From contig NZ_JASKMT010000002.1 of the NCBI RefSeq assembly GCF_030124175.1, forward strand, positions 1-64,000: a stretch of DNA of 64,000 bases, in the 5' to 3' direction. Position 1 is the stretch's first letter. Every line of letters starts with the position of its first letter. Source of the DNA: Streptomyces sp. 549 (lineage in GTDB: Bacteria > Actinomycetota > Actinomycetes > Streptomycetales > Streptomycetaceae). The notes under the pieces were generated by a model. That model saw only the letters and a list, made by a program, of their open reading frames with translations. It did not search any database and was not told where the DNA came from. Of this stretch, positions 51,608 to 60,186 are shown piece after piece. Position numbers and translations under genes: made by a program.

Positions 51608-52009
51608 GTGAGTGATCTTGTCAACGAGCCAGGCCCTGCTGTCCGCCTGCGCTTGAGCGAGGAAGAGAACGCCTGGCTGTGCACCGTGCGTCCGGACGGC
51701 TCTGCCCACGTCACGCCTGTCTGGTTCGTCTACCGGCGCTCCCGGTGGTGGATCGGCGTGGACGACAGCTCCGTCAAGGTCAGGAACATCCGAAAGGAGC
51801 CCCGGGTGACCCTGGCACTGGAGGACGGCCGGTTCCCGGTTGTCGCCGAAGGAGACGCATCACTGGTCAGTGACGGGTTCACCCGCGAGGTCGTGGTCGC
51901 GTTCGAGCAGAAGTACGGGTGGGACGTGTCCGCTCCGGGCCCCGACAGCAAGCGAGTGCTGGTGGAGGTACAGGTACGTCGGTGGTTGATGGCCGGCACG
52001 GCCCGATGA
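51608..52009 (+). CDS. PPOX-class (F420/FMN split-barrel) protein
   Basis: 133 residues. NAWLCTVRPDGSAHVTPVWFVYR is the first hairpin of the pyridoxamine-5'-phosphate-oxidase-like split barrel, and VRNIRKEPRVTLALED and VVAEGDASLV follow as expected. In actinobacteria such short proteins often bind F420H2 or FMN. GTG 51608 has a weak GGAG site. Not part of an operon. The gap 52010-52232 holds nothing recognisable. Confidence 0.85.
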   Translation: MSDLVNEPGPAVRLRLSEEENAWLCTVRPDGSAHVTPVWFVYRRSRWWIGVDDSSVKVRNIRKEPRVTLALEDGRFPVVAEGDASLVSDGFTREVVVAFEQKYGWDVSAPGPDSKRVLVEVQVRRWLMAGTAR

Positions 52010-52232
52010 CGGCGGCGGCAGGAGCAGCCGTGAGTGCTGAGTCCTGAGCCGTCGGTGGCAGATGTCCGAGTGGAGTAGGGCGACTTCGCGGCACCTACGG
52101 GCTGCGTTCCCGCAAGTGGGCGTTGAGCTGCTGACTTTGGTTCTGCCGTGAGGGCCTGTCAGTTCTCCTGGCGGGCCGTTTCGGTGTGCCGGGGCATGCC
52201 GGTGTTCCCCGAAGCGCCTGCCTGCGTGCGGC

Positions 52233-52592
52233 TCAGGCGTGCCAGGGCTCTCCGGTGACCTGGTGGTCGGCGTGGCTCAGGGCCTCGACGACCAGGCGGC
52301 GCAGGTGTCCGTCGGTGAGGGCGTACACCGCGTGCCGGCCTTCCCTCCGGGCGTGGACCAGGCCGGCCAGCCGGAGTTTGGCCAGGTGCTGGCTGACCGC
52401 GGTGCGGGCGGCGCCGCTCGCGGCGGTGAGGGCGGTGACGTCCGCCTCACCCTCGGCCAGCAGCCACAGCAGGTGCAGCCGGGTCGGATCGGCGAGCAGT
52501 GCGAACACCGACGAGGCGGTGTGGAGCTGTTCCGCCCCCGGGGCGCGTCGATGCCCCTCTGTTGCAACTGGGGCCTGTTCGCGTCCGGGCAT
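52233..52592 (-). CDS. ArsR-family repressor
   Basis: 119 residues: winged helix FALLADPTRLHLLWLLAEGEADVTALTAASGAARTAVSQHLAKLRLAGLVHARREGRHAVY. No Cys residues, so it is not an As/Sb Cys sensor; His residues near the C-terminus (DGHLRRL...HADHQVTGEPWHA) suggest Zn/Ni/Co sensing at the alpha5 site. Divergent from an MFS exporter across the operator at 52628-52651, a classic regulator/efflux pair. Confidence 0.9.
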   Translation of the reverse strand: MPGREQAPVATEGHRRAPGAEQLHTASSVFALLADPTRLHLLWLLAEGEADVTALTAASGAARTAVSQHLAKLRLAGLVHARREGRHAVYALTDGHLRRLVVEALSHADHQVTGEPWHA

Positions 52593-52627
52593 GCGCCCAT
52601 CGTAGTCCGCCGGACCTCCCCGATTTC

Positions 52628-52651
52628 ATACGTGCGCACGTGCGCACATAT
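52628..52651. promoter_or_regulatory. ArsR operator between repressor and MFS gene
   Basis: ATACGTGCGCACGTGCGCACATAT: two abutting GTGCGCAC palindromes flanked by AT, forming a near-perfect 24-bp dyad between the divergent genes. Suits a homodimeric ArsR protein. Confidence 0.75.
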
Positions 52652-52690
52652 AGCTAGGGTGGGAGGCGTCCGAGCCGCCGATCGAAGGAC

Positions 52691-54079
52691 GTGCCGGTGC
52701 TCTCCGTGCTGCGCAACCGCACCTACCGCCATCTCTTCGCCGCCCAGGTGATCGCGCTGGTCGGCACGGGTCTGGCCACGGTGGCGCTGAGCCTGCTGGC
52801 CTTCGACCTCGCAGGCGAGGACGCCTCCGCGGTGCTCGGCACCGCGCTGGCCGTCAAGATGCTCGCCTACGTGGTCGTCGCGCCGATGGTGGGCGCGGTC
52901 GCCGACCGGATACCCCGGCGCGCCCTGCTCGTCGCGATGGACCTCACCCGCGCCGGCATCGCGTTGAGCCTGCCGTTCGTCACCCAGACCTGGCAGATCT
53001 ACGTCCTGATCCTCGCCCTCCAGGCGGCGTCCGCGGCCTTCACCCCCGCGTTCCAGGCCACCCTTCCGGCGGTGCTGCCCGACGAGCGCGACTACACCCG
53101 GGCGCTGTCGATGTCGCGCCTGGCCTATGACCTGGAGAACCTCCTCAGCCCGGTACTGGCCGCGGTCCTGCTCTCGGTGGTCACCTACGGCTGGCTGTTC
53201 GCCGGCACCACGCTCGGCTTCCTGGCGTCCGCCGCCCTGGTCGTCTCCTGCGTGCTGCCGGGACCGACCCCCACCGCAGACCCGGCGCGAACCCGCCGCA
53301 GCGCCACGTTCGGCATCCGGCTGTACTGGGCCACCCCGCGCCTTCGCGCACTGCTGGCGATGGACCTCGCGGCCGCCGCGGCCGGGTCCATGGTCATCGT
53401 GAACACCGTCGTCCTCGTCCGGGACCACCTCGAACGGTCGGCCGGAGACGTCTCGCTCGCCCTGAGTGCCTTCGGGGCCGGGTCGGTGCTCGTCGCGCTC
53501 CTGCTGCCCCGGTACCTGGAACGGGTCGGTGACCGCGAGGTCATGCTGCCAGCCGCGTTCGGCCTCCCGGTCGTCTTCGCCGCCTACGGCACCGCCACCT
53601 CCGCAGTACCGTCCTGGCCTTTCCTTCTCGGGGCCTGGTTCGCCTTCGGCGCGGCCACTTCCGCGGTCCTCACCCCGGCCGGACGGCTGGTCCGCCGCTC
53701 GGCCGCGCCCGCCGACCTCCCCGCCGCGTTCGCCGCCCGGTTCTCCCTCACGCACGCCTGCTGGCTGCTGACCTACCCGCTGGCCGGCTGGCTCGCCGCC
53801 ACGGCCGGCATGCGAACCGCCTCCTGGGCGCTCGGTGGCATCGCCCTCGCGGGCGCGCTCGCCGCCGCACTGACCTGGCCCTCTGACGAGGGGCCACGAC
53901 GCGGCGGACTCACCGAGCGCCGGGGAGGGCGACGCCGCGGCGCCCGACATCACCGCCGGTCGTTCACGGAGGTGTGCGGCGGCAGCGCGAAGGGGCGGGA
54001 CAGCTTGGCGCCCCAGTTCCGCCACGCCGGGCACTCCAGCGGCGGTTGCCCGGTGAGGAAGCGGTTCACCTCGTGGTAG
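52691..54079 (+). CDS. MFS transporter (efflux type)
   Basis: 462 residues, about 11-12 TM helices, beginning LSVLRNRTYRHLFAAQVIALVGTGLATVALSLLAFDL and with the A-loop GAVADRIPRRALLVAMD between TM2 and TM3, as in MdtH/YfcJ-like exporters. GTG 52691. Probable metal or drug efflux under the divergent ArsR. The last ~60 residues are basic and past the final TM; the end overlaps the opposing hydrolase gene by 130 bp, so a stop-loss or frameshift near 53,900 is possible. Confidence 0.88.
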   Translation: MPVLSVLRNRTYRHLFAAQVIALVGTGLATVALSLLAFDLAGEDASAVLGTALAVKMLAYVVVAPMVGAVADRIPRRALLVAMDLTRAGIALSLPFVTQTWQIYVLILALQAASAAFTPAFQATLPAVLPDERDYTRALSMSRLAYDLENLLSPVLAAVLLSVVTYGWLFAGTTLGFLASAALVVSCVLPGPTPTADPARTRRSATFGIRLYWATPRLRALLAMDLAAAAAGSMVIVNTVVLVRDHLERSAGDVSLALSAFGAGSVLVALLLPRYLERVGDREVMLPAAFGLPVVFAAYGTATSAVPSWPFLLGAWFAFGAATSAVLTPAGRLVRRSAAPADLPAAFAARFSLTHACWLLTYPLAGWLAATAGMRTASWALGGIALAGALAAALTWPSDEGPRRGGLTERRGGRRRGARHHRRSFTEVCGGSAKGRDSLAPQFRHAGHSSGGCPVRKRFTSW

Positions 54080-55521
54080 TACACCGGTCTGATCGGTAGA
54101 TACGGATGTGCGACCCGCTGCGGGCAGACGTTGCGGTCCACCGGCAGCCGCCAGCCGTCCGGCATCAGCGGCAGGTCCGTCGCCGAGGTCACGCTCAACG
54201 CCCGCACCTGCGGCGGCAGCGGCTTCGCCAGCGCCGTGGAGGCGCCGTCCGGGGTGGCGAGCAGCTCCCGCGCGACCGGCGCGTCCGGTTCGAAGGCGAA
54301 GTCGACGCGCTCGGCCAGCGGCACCACCAGCCGCAGCAGGGCACCGGCCACCCGGGCCTCGCCCCGTTCCCCCGCCGGGGGGTATCCGAGCGGGCTCTGC
54401 GGGAACGGCCCGACCAGCAGCAGCACGTCCACCTCCGGTGCCTTCCCCTCCGCCACCGCCTGCCACGCCACCCACACCGCGAGCGAGTGGCCGGCCACCA
54501 CCAGCGGCCTCGGCAGATCCCTGACCTGCTCCGCGAAGATCTCCACCTGCTCCGCGAGTGGACGCTGGGTGTCCGGGGGGTGGTAGGGCGCGCCGGTACG
54601 GATCGGGCAGGAGGCAACCCCGCGCGGCTGACCGTCCCCCTCACCCGCGTACGAGAAGTAGTACGTCTGCTCGCAGGTGTAGCCGAGTCGCTCGACCTCC
54701 GTCTCGAAGATCGCGCCGCTGCCGGAAGACGAGTTGATGCCGGACATCAGCAGCAGCGAACCCGGCCGCGCCGGCGCCTGCGGGCCGTACCCCTCCCCGC
54801 CGCGGGTCGTCACGAAGACCGTCGCCGCCACCGCGCAGGCCACGGCCGCAGCGCCCAGGCGCAGCACCGGCCGGCCGCGCGGCGGGCGGCGCAACGCCAG
54901 CACAGCCGCCCCGGTCAGTAGAGCCGACACCGGGACCAGTGCGAGCGACCAGCCCGGACGCAGATCCGCGACCGCGCCGAGCAGCAGCAGCGCCACCGCG
55001 TACGGCAGCAGCACGGAGATCCGCAGGCCGTTCCGCCACGCCTCCCGGAACGCGCTGCGCAACCGCGTCTGCCCTTGCCAGGGCAGCGACGCCGTCCCGA
55101 ACCACACCAGTACGAGCAGCGACATCGCCGCCCAGAACAGCCGCGAGTACAGCAGCGACTGCGCCATGAACGCCATCTGCGCGGCCAGCGTCAGCGGCAC
55201 CCCGACAACCAGGTAGAACAGCACCGCGAACCGCACCCGGCCCCACGTCAGCCCACCAGTGAGCAGACACAGCACCACCACTCGTACGGTCAGCACCACC
55301 AGGAGCGCCGCCAGGAACTCCGGCTCGGAGTGCGAGCGCGCCAGCAGCACCCGCAGATCCGTGTACAGGTCGGCCGGGGGCAGCGCGACCGCGTGCACGA
55401 GCCCCGGCCAGCGCGGCAGCACCCCGGCAAACGCCAGCAGCAGCACCGCGCCGGTCAGTGCGGCCAGCGGCCACAGCCCCACCGCCGCCGACCGCAGGTC
55501 TGGACGAGTCAGCAGGGGCAT
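53950..55521 (-). CDS. Membrane-anchored alpha/beta-hydrolase-like protein
   Basis: 523 residues. N-terminal ~230 residues form about six TM helices; the C-terminal extracytoplasmic part has a hydrolase fold with LLLMSGINSSSGSGAIFE, the nucleophile elbow VVAGHSLAVW (GxSxA) and VDVLLLVGPFPQSPLG. ATG 55521 has GGAAGG at 6-8 nt; ATG 55527 lies too close to it. Substrate unknown. It overlaps the 3' end of the MFS gene. Confidence 0.75.
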   Translation of the reverse strand: MPLLTRPDLRSAAVGLWPLAALTGAVLLLAFAGVLPRWPGLVHAVALPPADLYTDLRVLLARSHSEPEFLAALLVVLTVRVVVLCLLTGGLTWGRVRFAVLFYLVVGVPLTLAAQMAFMAQSLLYSRLFWAAMSLLVLVWFGTASLPWQGQTRLRSAFREAWRNGLRISVLLPYAVALLLLGAVADLRPGWSLALVPVSALLTGAAVLALRRPPRGRPVLRLGAAAVACAVAATVFVTTRGGEGYGPQAPARPGSLLLMSGINSSSGSGAIFETEVERLGYTCEQTYYFSYAGEGDGQPRGVASCPIRTGAPYHPPDTQRPLAEQVEIFAEQVRDLPRPLVVAGHSLAVWVAWQAVAEGKAPEVDVLLLVGPFPQSPLGYPPAGERGEARVAGALLRLVVPLAERVDFAFEPDAPVARELLATPDGASTALAKPLPPQVRALSVTSATDLPLMPDGWRLPVDRNVCPQRVAHPYLPIRPVYYHEVNRFLTGQPPLECPAWRNWGAKLSRPFALPPHTSVNDRR

Positions 55522-55607
55522 CCTCATCCTTCCAGGTATAGCAGCCACCCACCCCGCCCCCACCCTGGCTCGCCGCCGCGTCCTCTCGCCTGCAACAGCC
55601 CTTCGCC

Positions 55608-55746
55608 CTGGAAGAGACGTGCTGGCCGCTGCGCGGCCTTCGCTTGGTCACGCCACGGCTTGAACTGCGGCTGCCTGACTTCGCGTTGCTGGTGGAGCTT
55701 GCGGCGCTGGCGTCGGCCGGTGCGCACGATCCGGCGGAGATGCCGG
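55608..55746 (+). pseudogene. GNAT acetyltransferase 5' fragment (collapsed copy)
   Basis: EETCWPLRGLRLVTPRLELRLPDFALLVELAALASAGAHDPAEMP is the N-terminal beta-strand/helix of RimJ/L-type GNAT enzymes, but with no start codon in frame. At AEMP it is joined to antisense sequence of another gene. Paralogous to 62513-62648, where the frame continues further. Confidence 0.75.
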
Positions 55747-55967
55747 CGCCCAGGCGCTCATCGGGAAGGTCCGTATGGGACGCATGGAGGCCTCGTCGCT
55801 GCGGCCGCCGCTGCCGGGCGCCACGTGCATCCGCCGCAGGTGGCCCACGCTGCGGGCCAGCGCTGACGCCATGCGGGCCACTGCCCGGGCCGCCGGTGCG
55901 CGCCCCTCCCCCTGCGGCGGAGCGGTCAACCCACAGGAAGCTGCCAAGAGACCCCTCTTCCTTTCCC
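55745..55967 (-). pseudogene. Deleted copy of the 333-residue protein gene at 62752
   Basis: On the minus strand the reading AASCGLTAPPQGEGRAPAARAVARMASALA joins directly to VGHLRRMHVAPGSGGRSDEASMRPIRTFPMSAWAP, the beginning and near-end of the 62752-63753 protein. About 670 bp of the middle and 220 bp of the end are missing. Confidence 0.75.
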
Positions 55968-56023
55968 GTCCGCCCGAGCGGCGGCACGGCGCGTATGCAC
56001 GAACGGCAGACTGCGGGGTTGCC

Positions 56024-56671
56024 TCAGTCCAGACCGGCGCGTTGTGCGGCCGTGGCGAGTGCGACCCGACTGGTGACGAGGAGCTTCCGCCTGAGAGCGG
56101 TGACATGTGTCTTGACGGTGGTCAGCCCGATGCCGAGCCGGGCCGCGATGGCCGCGTTCGAGTCCCCGGCGGCCACCAGCGCCAGAACCTCGTGTTCCTT
56201 CTTCGTCAGCAACGGAAGCCGCGCATCGCCGACGGCCTTGCTGCTTTGAACATCGGGTCCGTGCATCAGCCGTCCGATTGTGGTCCGGCTTTGGGAGGGG
56301 GTGCAGATGAACCCTCCTCCGGCGAGAACACGGACGGCGTGACCTAGGAACACGGGATCGCTGTCTTTCAGCAGGAATCCCGAAGCCCCAGCCCGCAGGG
56401 CCATTTCGAGATGTTCGGAGGTCTCAAAGGTGGTCAGCATTCCCACCGGTGGCGGGGACACGAGTGCCCGAATCGCGGTGAGCAATGTGAGCCCGTCGGG
56501 CGGCGGCATGACGATGTCCAGCAGAACCAGGTCAGGTGTGTCCTCCTGCACGCGCGCGAGTGCCGCGTCACTCGGGGTGACGTGCACCGACAGGTCGTGG
56601 TGGGAGCTCAGGATGCAGCGCAGGGCGTCCCGCACGAGCTCCTCGTCGTCCACGACGAGCACACGGATCAT
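56024..56671 (-). CDS. NarL/LuxR-family response regulator
   Basis: 215 residues. Receiver with VLVVDDEELVRDAL and phosphoacceptor in LVLLDIVMPPPDGL; the usual switch Thr is in MLTTFET and Lys in FLLKDSD. C-terminal HTH LTKKEHEVLALVAAGDSNAAIAARLGIGLTTVKTHVTALRRKL. GGGAG precedes ATG 56671. No kinase adjacent. Divergent from the small LuxR gene; likely controls the module that follows. Confidence 0.92.
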   Translation of the reverse strand: MIRVLVVDDEELVRDALRCILSSHHDLSVHVTPSDAALARVQEDTPDLVLLDIVMPPPDGLTLLTAIRALVSPPPVGMLTTFETSEHLEMALRAGASGFLLKDSDPVFLGHAVRVLAGGGFICTPSQSRTTIGRLMHGPDVQSSKAVGDARLPLLTKKEHEVLALVAAGDSNAAIAARLGIGLTTVKTHVTALRRKLLVTSRVALATAAQRAGLD

Positions 56672-56843
56672 CACTGACTCCCGACAGGTGAGCGGCCGAA
56701 GGTAGGAGAGCTGAAACCCTCCGCAGGGAGGAGATCGCCCCAAGTCCAGGGTGCGACTATTGCTTGCGCATCATAGGCCGGTCCGGAAGGACGGCTGCGC
56801 TCATGATCTGCGGCCGCAGGCCGTGCAACGGGGGAGAAGAACA

Positions 56844-57182
56844 GTGAACGGGACGGCGACCGCCGAATGCAGGACGGCCAGAGAATCCACTAGCCAAGCA
56901 TGCTCAGTTCCTGATGACATATCGCGGATCTGCGGGAACGACCTCTCCGTGCTGACCCACCGGGAACGGGAGACGCTCGTCAGGATCGGTGGCGGATTCA
57001 CCAATGCCGCGATCGCCCGCGGTCTCGGTATCAGCGAGAGGACCGTCAAGAAGCACGTCTCCAGCATACTCGAAAAACTTGCTGTCGCGTCCAGAGTGGA
57101 GGCCGCACTGATTGCGGTACTGCGCCACGGTGATCTGTGCGAGTCAGGGTGTACGCATGGCCACCTCCCGAAAGGCCACTAG
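56844..57182 (+). CDS. Stand-alone LuxR-type helix-turn-helix protein
   Basis: 112 residues: no receiver, only an N-terminal tail and HTH LSVLTHRERETLVRIGGGFTNAAIARGLGISERTVKKHVSSILEKLAVASRVEAA. GTG 56844 after GGGGGAG. It ends 77 bp before the small secreted-protein gene and is likely its transcription factor. Confidence 0.9.
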   Translation: MNGTATAECRTARESTSQACSVPDDISRICGNDLSVLTHRERETLVRIGGGFTNAAIARGLGISERTVKKHVSSILEKLAVASRVEAALIAVLRHGDLCESGCTHGHLPKGH

Positions 57183-57259
57183 CAGAAGTCCTCGTAGGTC
57201 AGGGATGTTTGCTGGGAGTGGAAAGGGCCGACCGGGCCGCTTTCCAGTAGGGAGGAATT

Positions 57260-57766
57260 ATGTCTGCCAAGGTCTCAAAGATGATGCGTGCACGCGCGGG
57301 CGCCTTCGTTGTCGCCGGTGCGGCAGTTCTCATGGCAGGAATGGCAGTACCGGCGCACGCCACTTCGGACTCCACTGTTTGGAACATTCCGGGCGGGAAC
57401 AAGATAACGGTCAACGCCTGGCACTGCGGTCTGTACGTGAATGCCTGCGACTGGAAGGCGTCCACAAAGATGAGCGGTTCCAACCCCAAGAACGCCCAGT
57501 GGATCCAGAACCGCGCCGAGTTGCGGGCGCATGGTGTGAGCGCCAGTCTGACGATCTCCAAGACGCCCTCGGCGACGCTCACCATGAAGAGCCGGTCGCT
57601 GGGCGAGGTCCGGCTGAGGAACACCAAGACCTGGATCGCCGACACCAGCGGCCAGATGAAGCCCAGCAAGTTGACCGTGCACGTCTCGACCAAGAGCTGC
57701 GGCTCCGCCCAGGTCAACAGCAGCATCAAGGTGAGCGAGAAGTGCGCCTACGCGGGCGCATTCTGA
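57260..57766 (+). CDS. Small secreted protein of the 57-62 kb module
   Basis: 168 residues. Signal peptide: basic start, hydrophobic GAFVVAGAAVLMAGMAV, cleavage after AHA (34). The mature ~134 residues are Ser/Thr/Lys-rich and basic with two Cys pairs (Cys56/Cys63 in WHCGLYVNAC, and two near the C-terminus), suggesting a compact disulfide-bonded extracellular protein. Excellent GGGAGGA site. Family not recognised. Could be a bacteriocin-like or signal protein, or an envelope component; that is inference from its ABC/lipoprotein neighbours. Confidence 0.88.
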   Translation: MSAKVSKMMRARAGAFVVAGAAVLMAGMAVPAHATSDSTVWNIPGGNKITVNAWHCGLYVNACDWKASTKMSGSNPKNAQWIQNRAELRAHGVSASLTISKTPSATLTMKSRSLGEVRLRNTKTWIADTSGQMKPSKLTVHVSTKSCGSAQVNSSIKVSEKCAYAGAF

Positions 57767-57768
57767 CC

Positions 57769-59457
57769 GTGTCGCGTGCAGGAGCCCTTCTTCGAAGGGC
57801 TCTCTGCGCGTGGTGCGGTTGCGCACTGATCGCCTCGTGCGCCGGCGCACCGGCTGAGCCTCATGCCCCGGAGCCGGTAACGCAACTCAGCGTGCTCGTC
57901 AGCTCGCAGAACGGTCTGTACTACCACCCGTTCCTTCGGGAGGAACCGGCCAGCCCGGAGGCACAGGCATATGCGCTACGCACGCTGGCTGAGGTAGGCG
58001 TCGATCCCAGGCTCAGCATCTCTGACGAGGAGGTTCGAGCCATGCGCGGCGATGCTGTCGCCGCGTCGCCGCTGTGGGGACGTACCTGGCTGATCCCGTT
58101 GCGTGCGGCTGGTGCGGAGGGGGCCCTGGTCGAGTCGGACGCCGCTGCGGTGGCCGAACTGCGTCGTGACGGCGGCTGGTACGTCGATCCGATGCTGGGT
58201 GACGGCACAGCGGCGGCGAGGATCGGCGGCACCTGGGCGGCCCTGGAACTCCTCGCGGCCACAGACGCCCTGGATGCGTTGCCGCAGCCGCAGACCACGA
58301 CCACTGCTGAGTGGCTGCGCGAACAAGCAGAGGCGGTGCAGAACATCGATGCTGCCGCTGCTGTCGCCCGTTCCCTGCAGCTGATCGGGATGCCTGTGCC
58401 CGACAGGTTGGTCAAGCGGTTCTCCGCGCCCTCAATGGACGGTTTTCCCGCGTTGAAGACGGACGCGCGTAACGCGCGGCTCGAAGAAACGTACAGCTAC
58501 GTTCTGCTTCGACGGTCCGCAGGCCAGCCCGCGAGGGTCGACCGGACGGCGTGGACCCGTGTTCTCGAGAACAGTGTGGGGAACCTCGACTACGAGCAGC
58601 TCCACAGCGTGGTGGCCATCCTGCGGTCGTCGGGAGCAGGCGCGGCCTCGTCAGCGTTCGAAAAGGTCCGGCAACGGCTGGAGACCAATCGCCTCGGCAA
58701 CGGAACGATCCGCGACCCCGACGCCTATCTCGGCAGTCTGGACGCCTCGCTCTACGTACAACGCCTCCAACTGATGGCTGGTGGAAGTGCGATCGACAGC
58801 GAGTTGGCGGAAGCGCTGGAAGGGGTTGCTGATTCGGACTACTTCAGCGGGACCGGACCGGAGCAGTTGATCTGGTCGGCGGTCTACAAGTCTGCCGGGG
58901 GGAAGCGTCCCTCCCGCCGGCCGGTGCGCACGCTCTGCCAGGACGGCCAGACGGTGCCCCGCAGCGTCACCGTCGCCAACGCCGCGGTCTGGCAGCGGAT
59001 GGCTCACGCCTGCACTCAAGCCGGGGGTACGGTCCGTGCGCCCCGCGTGAGCCAGTGGGACGTGGAGACGCCCGAGGGCGCTGTGGCAGCCGCGGAACTT
59101 GTTGTCGGCCTTTCCGAGGCGCGTCTGGAGCACAAGGTCCCCGCCTGGATCACCCCCGAGGGACTCGCCGCGTATGTCGCTCGCCCGAATCGTCTCCCCT
59201 CGGTGTACGACCTGGCCTTGGTGGTGCGAGCGCACAGCATCCTTGGTGCGGCCCCCGACAAAGCCATCGAAGGTGTGCTTGCCGACGGCCTGGCTCCGTA
59301 CCGGGGATGCCCTGAGCTTCCGGACCTCTACCAGGTCGGCGCCGGAAACAGCAGGTGTGACCTGCGGACCACCTGGGCGGTGTGGTCCCTGGACCGCCGC
59401 TTCGGTGGTGGACTCGATGTCCTCCCTGCCAGAACGGGTGCCGGTGCGCACTCATAG
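57769..59457 (+). CDS. Lipoprotein, all-helical (possible alpha/alpha-toroid)
   Basis: 562 residues from GTG 57769, 2 nt after the secreted-protein stop. The N-terminal ALCAWCGCALIASC is a lipobox-like signal with Cys24. The rest is helical with repeated segments such as GGWYVDPMLGDGTAAARIGGTWAALELLAAT and CDLRTTWAVWSLDRRFGG that recall prenyltransferase/terpene-cyclase alpha/alpha toroids; this is pattern-based only. Its tight coupling suggests it is a surface partner or immunity-like factor of the secreted protein. Confidence 0.75.
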   Translation: MSRAGALLRRALCAWCGCALIASCAGAPAEPHAPEPVTQLSVLVSSQNGLYYHPFLREEPASPEAQAYALRTLAEVGVDPRLSISDEEVRAMRGDAVAASPLWGRTWLIPLRAAGAEGALVESDAAAVAELRRDGGWYVDPMLGDGTAAARIGGTWAALELLAATDALDALPQPQTTTTAEWLREQAEAVQNIDAAAAVARSLQLIGMPVPDRLVKRFSAPSMDGFPALKTDARNARLEETYSYVLLRRSAGQPARVDRTAWTRVLENSVGNLDYEQLHSVVAILRSSGAGAASSAFEKVRQRLETNRLGNGTIRDPDAYLGSLDASLYVQRLQLMAGGSAIDSELAEALEGVADSDYFSGTGPEQLIWSAVYKSAGGKRPSRRPVRTLCQDGQTVPRSVTVANAAVWQRMAHACTQAGGTVRAPRVSQWDVETPEGAVAAAELVVGLSEARLEHKVPAWITPEGLAAYVARPNRLPSVYDLALVVRAHSILGAAPDKAIEGVLADGLAPYRGCPELPDLYQVGAGNSRCDLRTTWAVWSLDRRFGGGLDVLPARTGAGAHS

Positions 59458-59484
59458 AACCTCAAGAGAAGGAGCACCGGTCAG

Positions 59485-60186
59485 GTGAACGTGATGTGGG
59501 AGGCGAAGGGCGTGAGCAAGTCCTTCACGCTGCGGGGGAGCAGAGTCGACGCGCTGCATGAGGTGGACTTCCAGGTCCCCGCCGGCGAGGTGACAGCCCT
59601 GGTCGGGCACTCGGGTTCGGGTAAGTCGACCTTGCTGAACGTCCTCGGTCTGCTGACGCCGCCTGACAGCGGGCGGGTTCTGGTGGACGGCGTGGACACC
59701 ACGGGGCTTGCCGACGCGGAACTGTCACGGCTGAGAGGGGAGCGGCTGGGTTTTGTGTTCCAGGCCTACAACCTGCTTCCCCAGCACTCCGCGCTGCGCA
59801 ACGTGGTGCTTCCCTACCGGGGCCCCTACCGGGCCGGGCTCGAGCGTGCCCGTCACCTTCTTGACAGGGTCGGCCTTGCCTCGCGTGCCGGTCACCGGCC
59901 GGGTGAGCTCTCCGGCGGTGAGCAGCAGCGTGTGGCCCTCGCCCGGGCGCTGGTGAACGAGCCGTCAGTGATTCTCGCCGACGAGCCGACCGGCAACCTG
60001 GACACCGAGAGTGAGCAGCTCCTGCTGGCGCTCTTCCGGGAACTCGCCGCCGAGGGCCGGGCTGTGGTGATCGTCACTCACAACAAAGGCGTGTCGGCCA
60101 TGGCGGACTCCGTGCACACGATGGACAAAGGCCGCTTCACCCTTCCTTCGCTCATCTCCGAGGCCGAGGGGGACCCTTCGCTGTGA
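59485..60186 (+). CDS. LolD/MacB-type ABC ATPase
   Basis: 233 residues. Walker [11 protein letters not shown]-loop [18 protein letters not shown], signature [15 protein letters not shown], Walker [13 protein letters not shown] (the LolD/MacB/FtsE form) and [14 protein letters not shown] 59485 after AAGGAG. It pairs with the FtsX-like permease by a 4-nt overlap. Confidence 0.94.
   Translation: MNVMWEAKGVSKSFTLRGSRVDALHEVDFQVPAGEVTALVGHSGSGKSTLLNVLGLLTPPDSGRVLVDGVDTTGLADAELSRLRGERLGFVFQAYNLLPQHSALRNVVLPYRGPYRAGLERARHLLDRVGLASRAGHRPGELSGGEQQRVALARALVNEPSVILADEPTGNLDTESEQLLLALFRELAAEGRAVVIVTHNKGVSAMADSVHTMDKGRFTLPSLISEAEGDPSL

Larger units (their letters stand above)
55608..55967. repeat. Left copy of a direct duplication (collapsed, ~360 bp)
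   Basis: Aligns in the same orientation to three blocks of the right copy: 55608-55743 with 62513-62648, 55744-55858 with 62871-62988, and 55861-55967 with 63662-63768. Bases 62649-62870 and about 62989-63661 have no counterpart. Confidence 0.85.
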
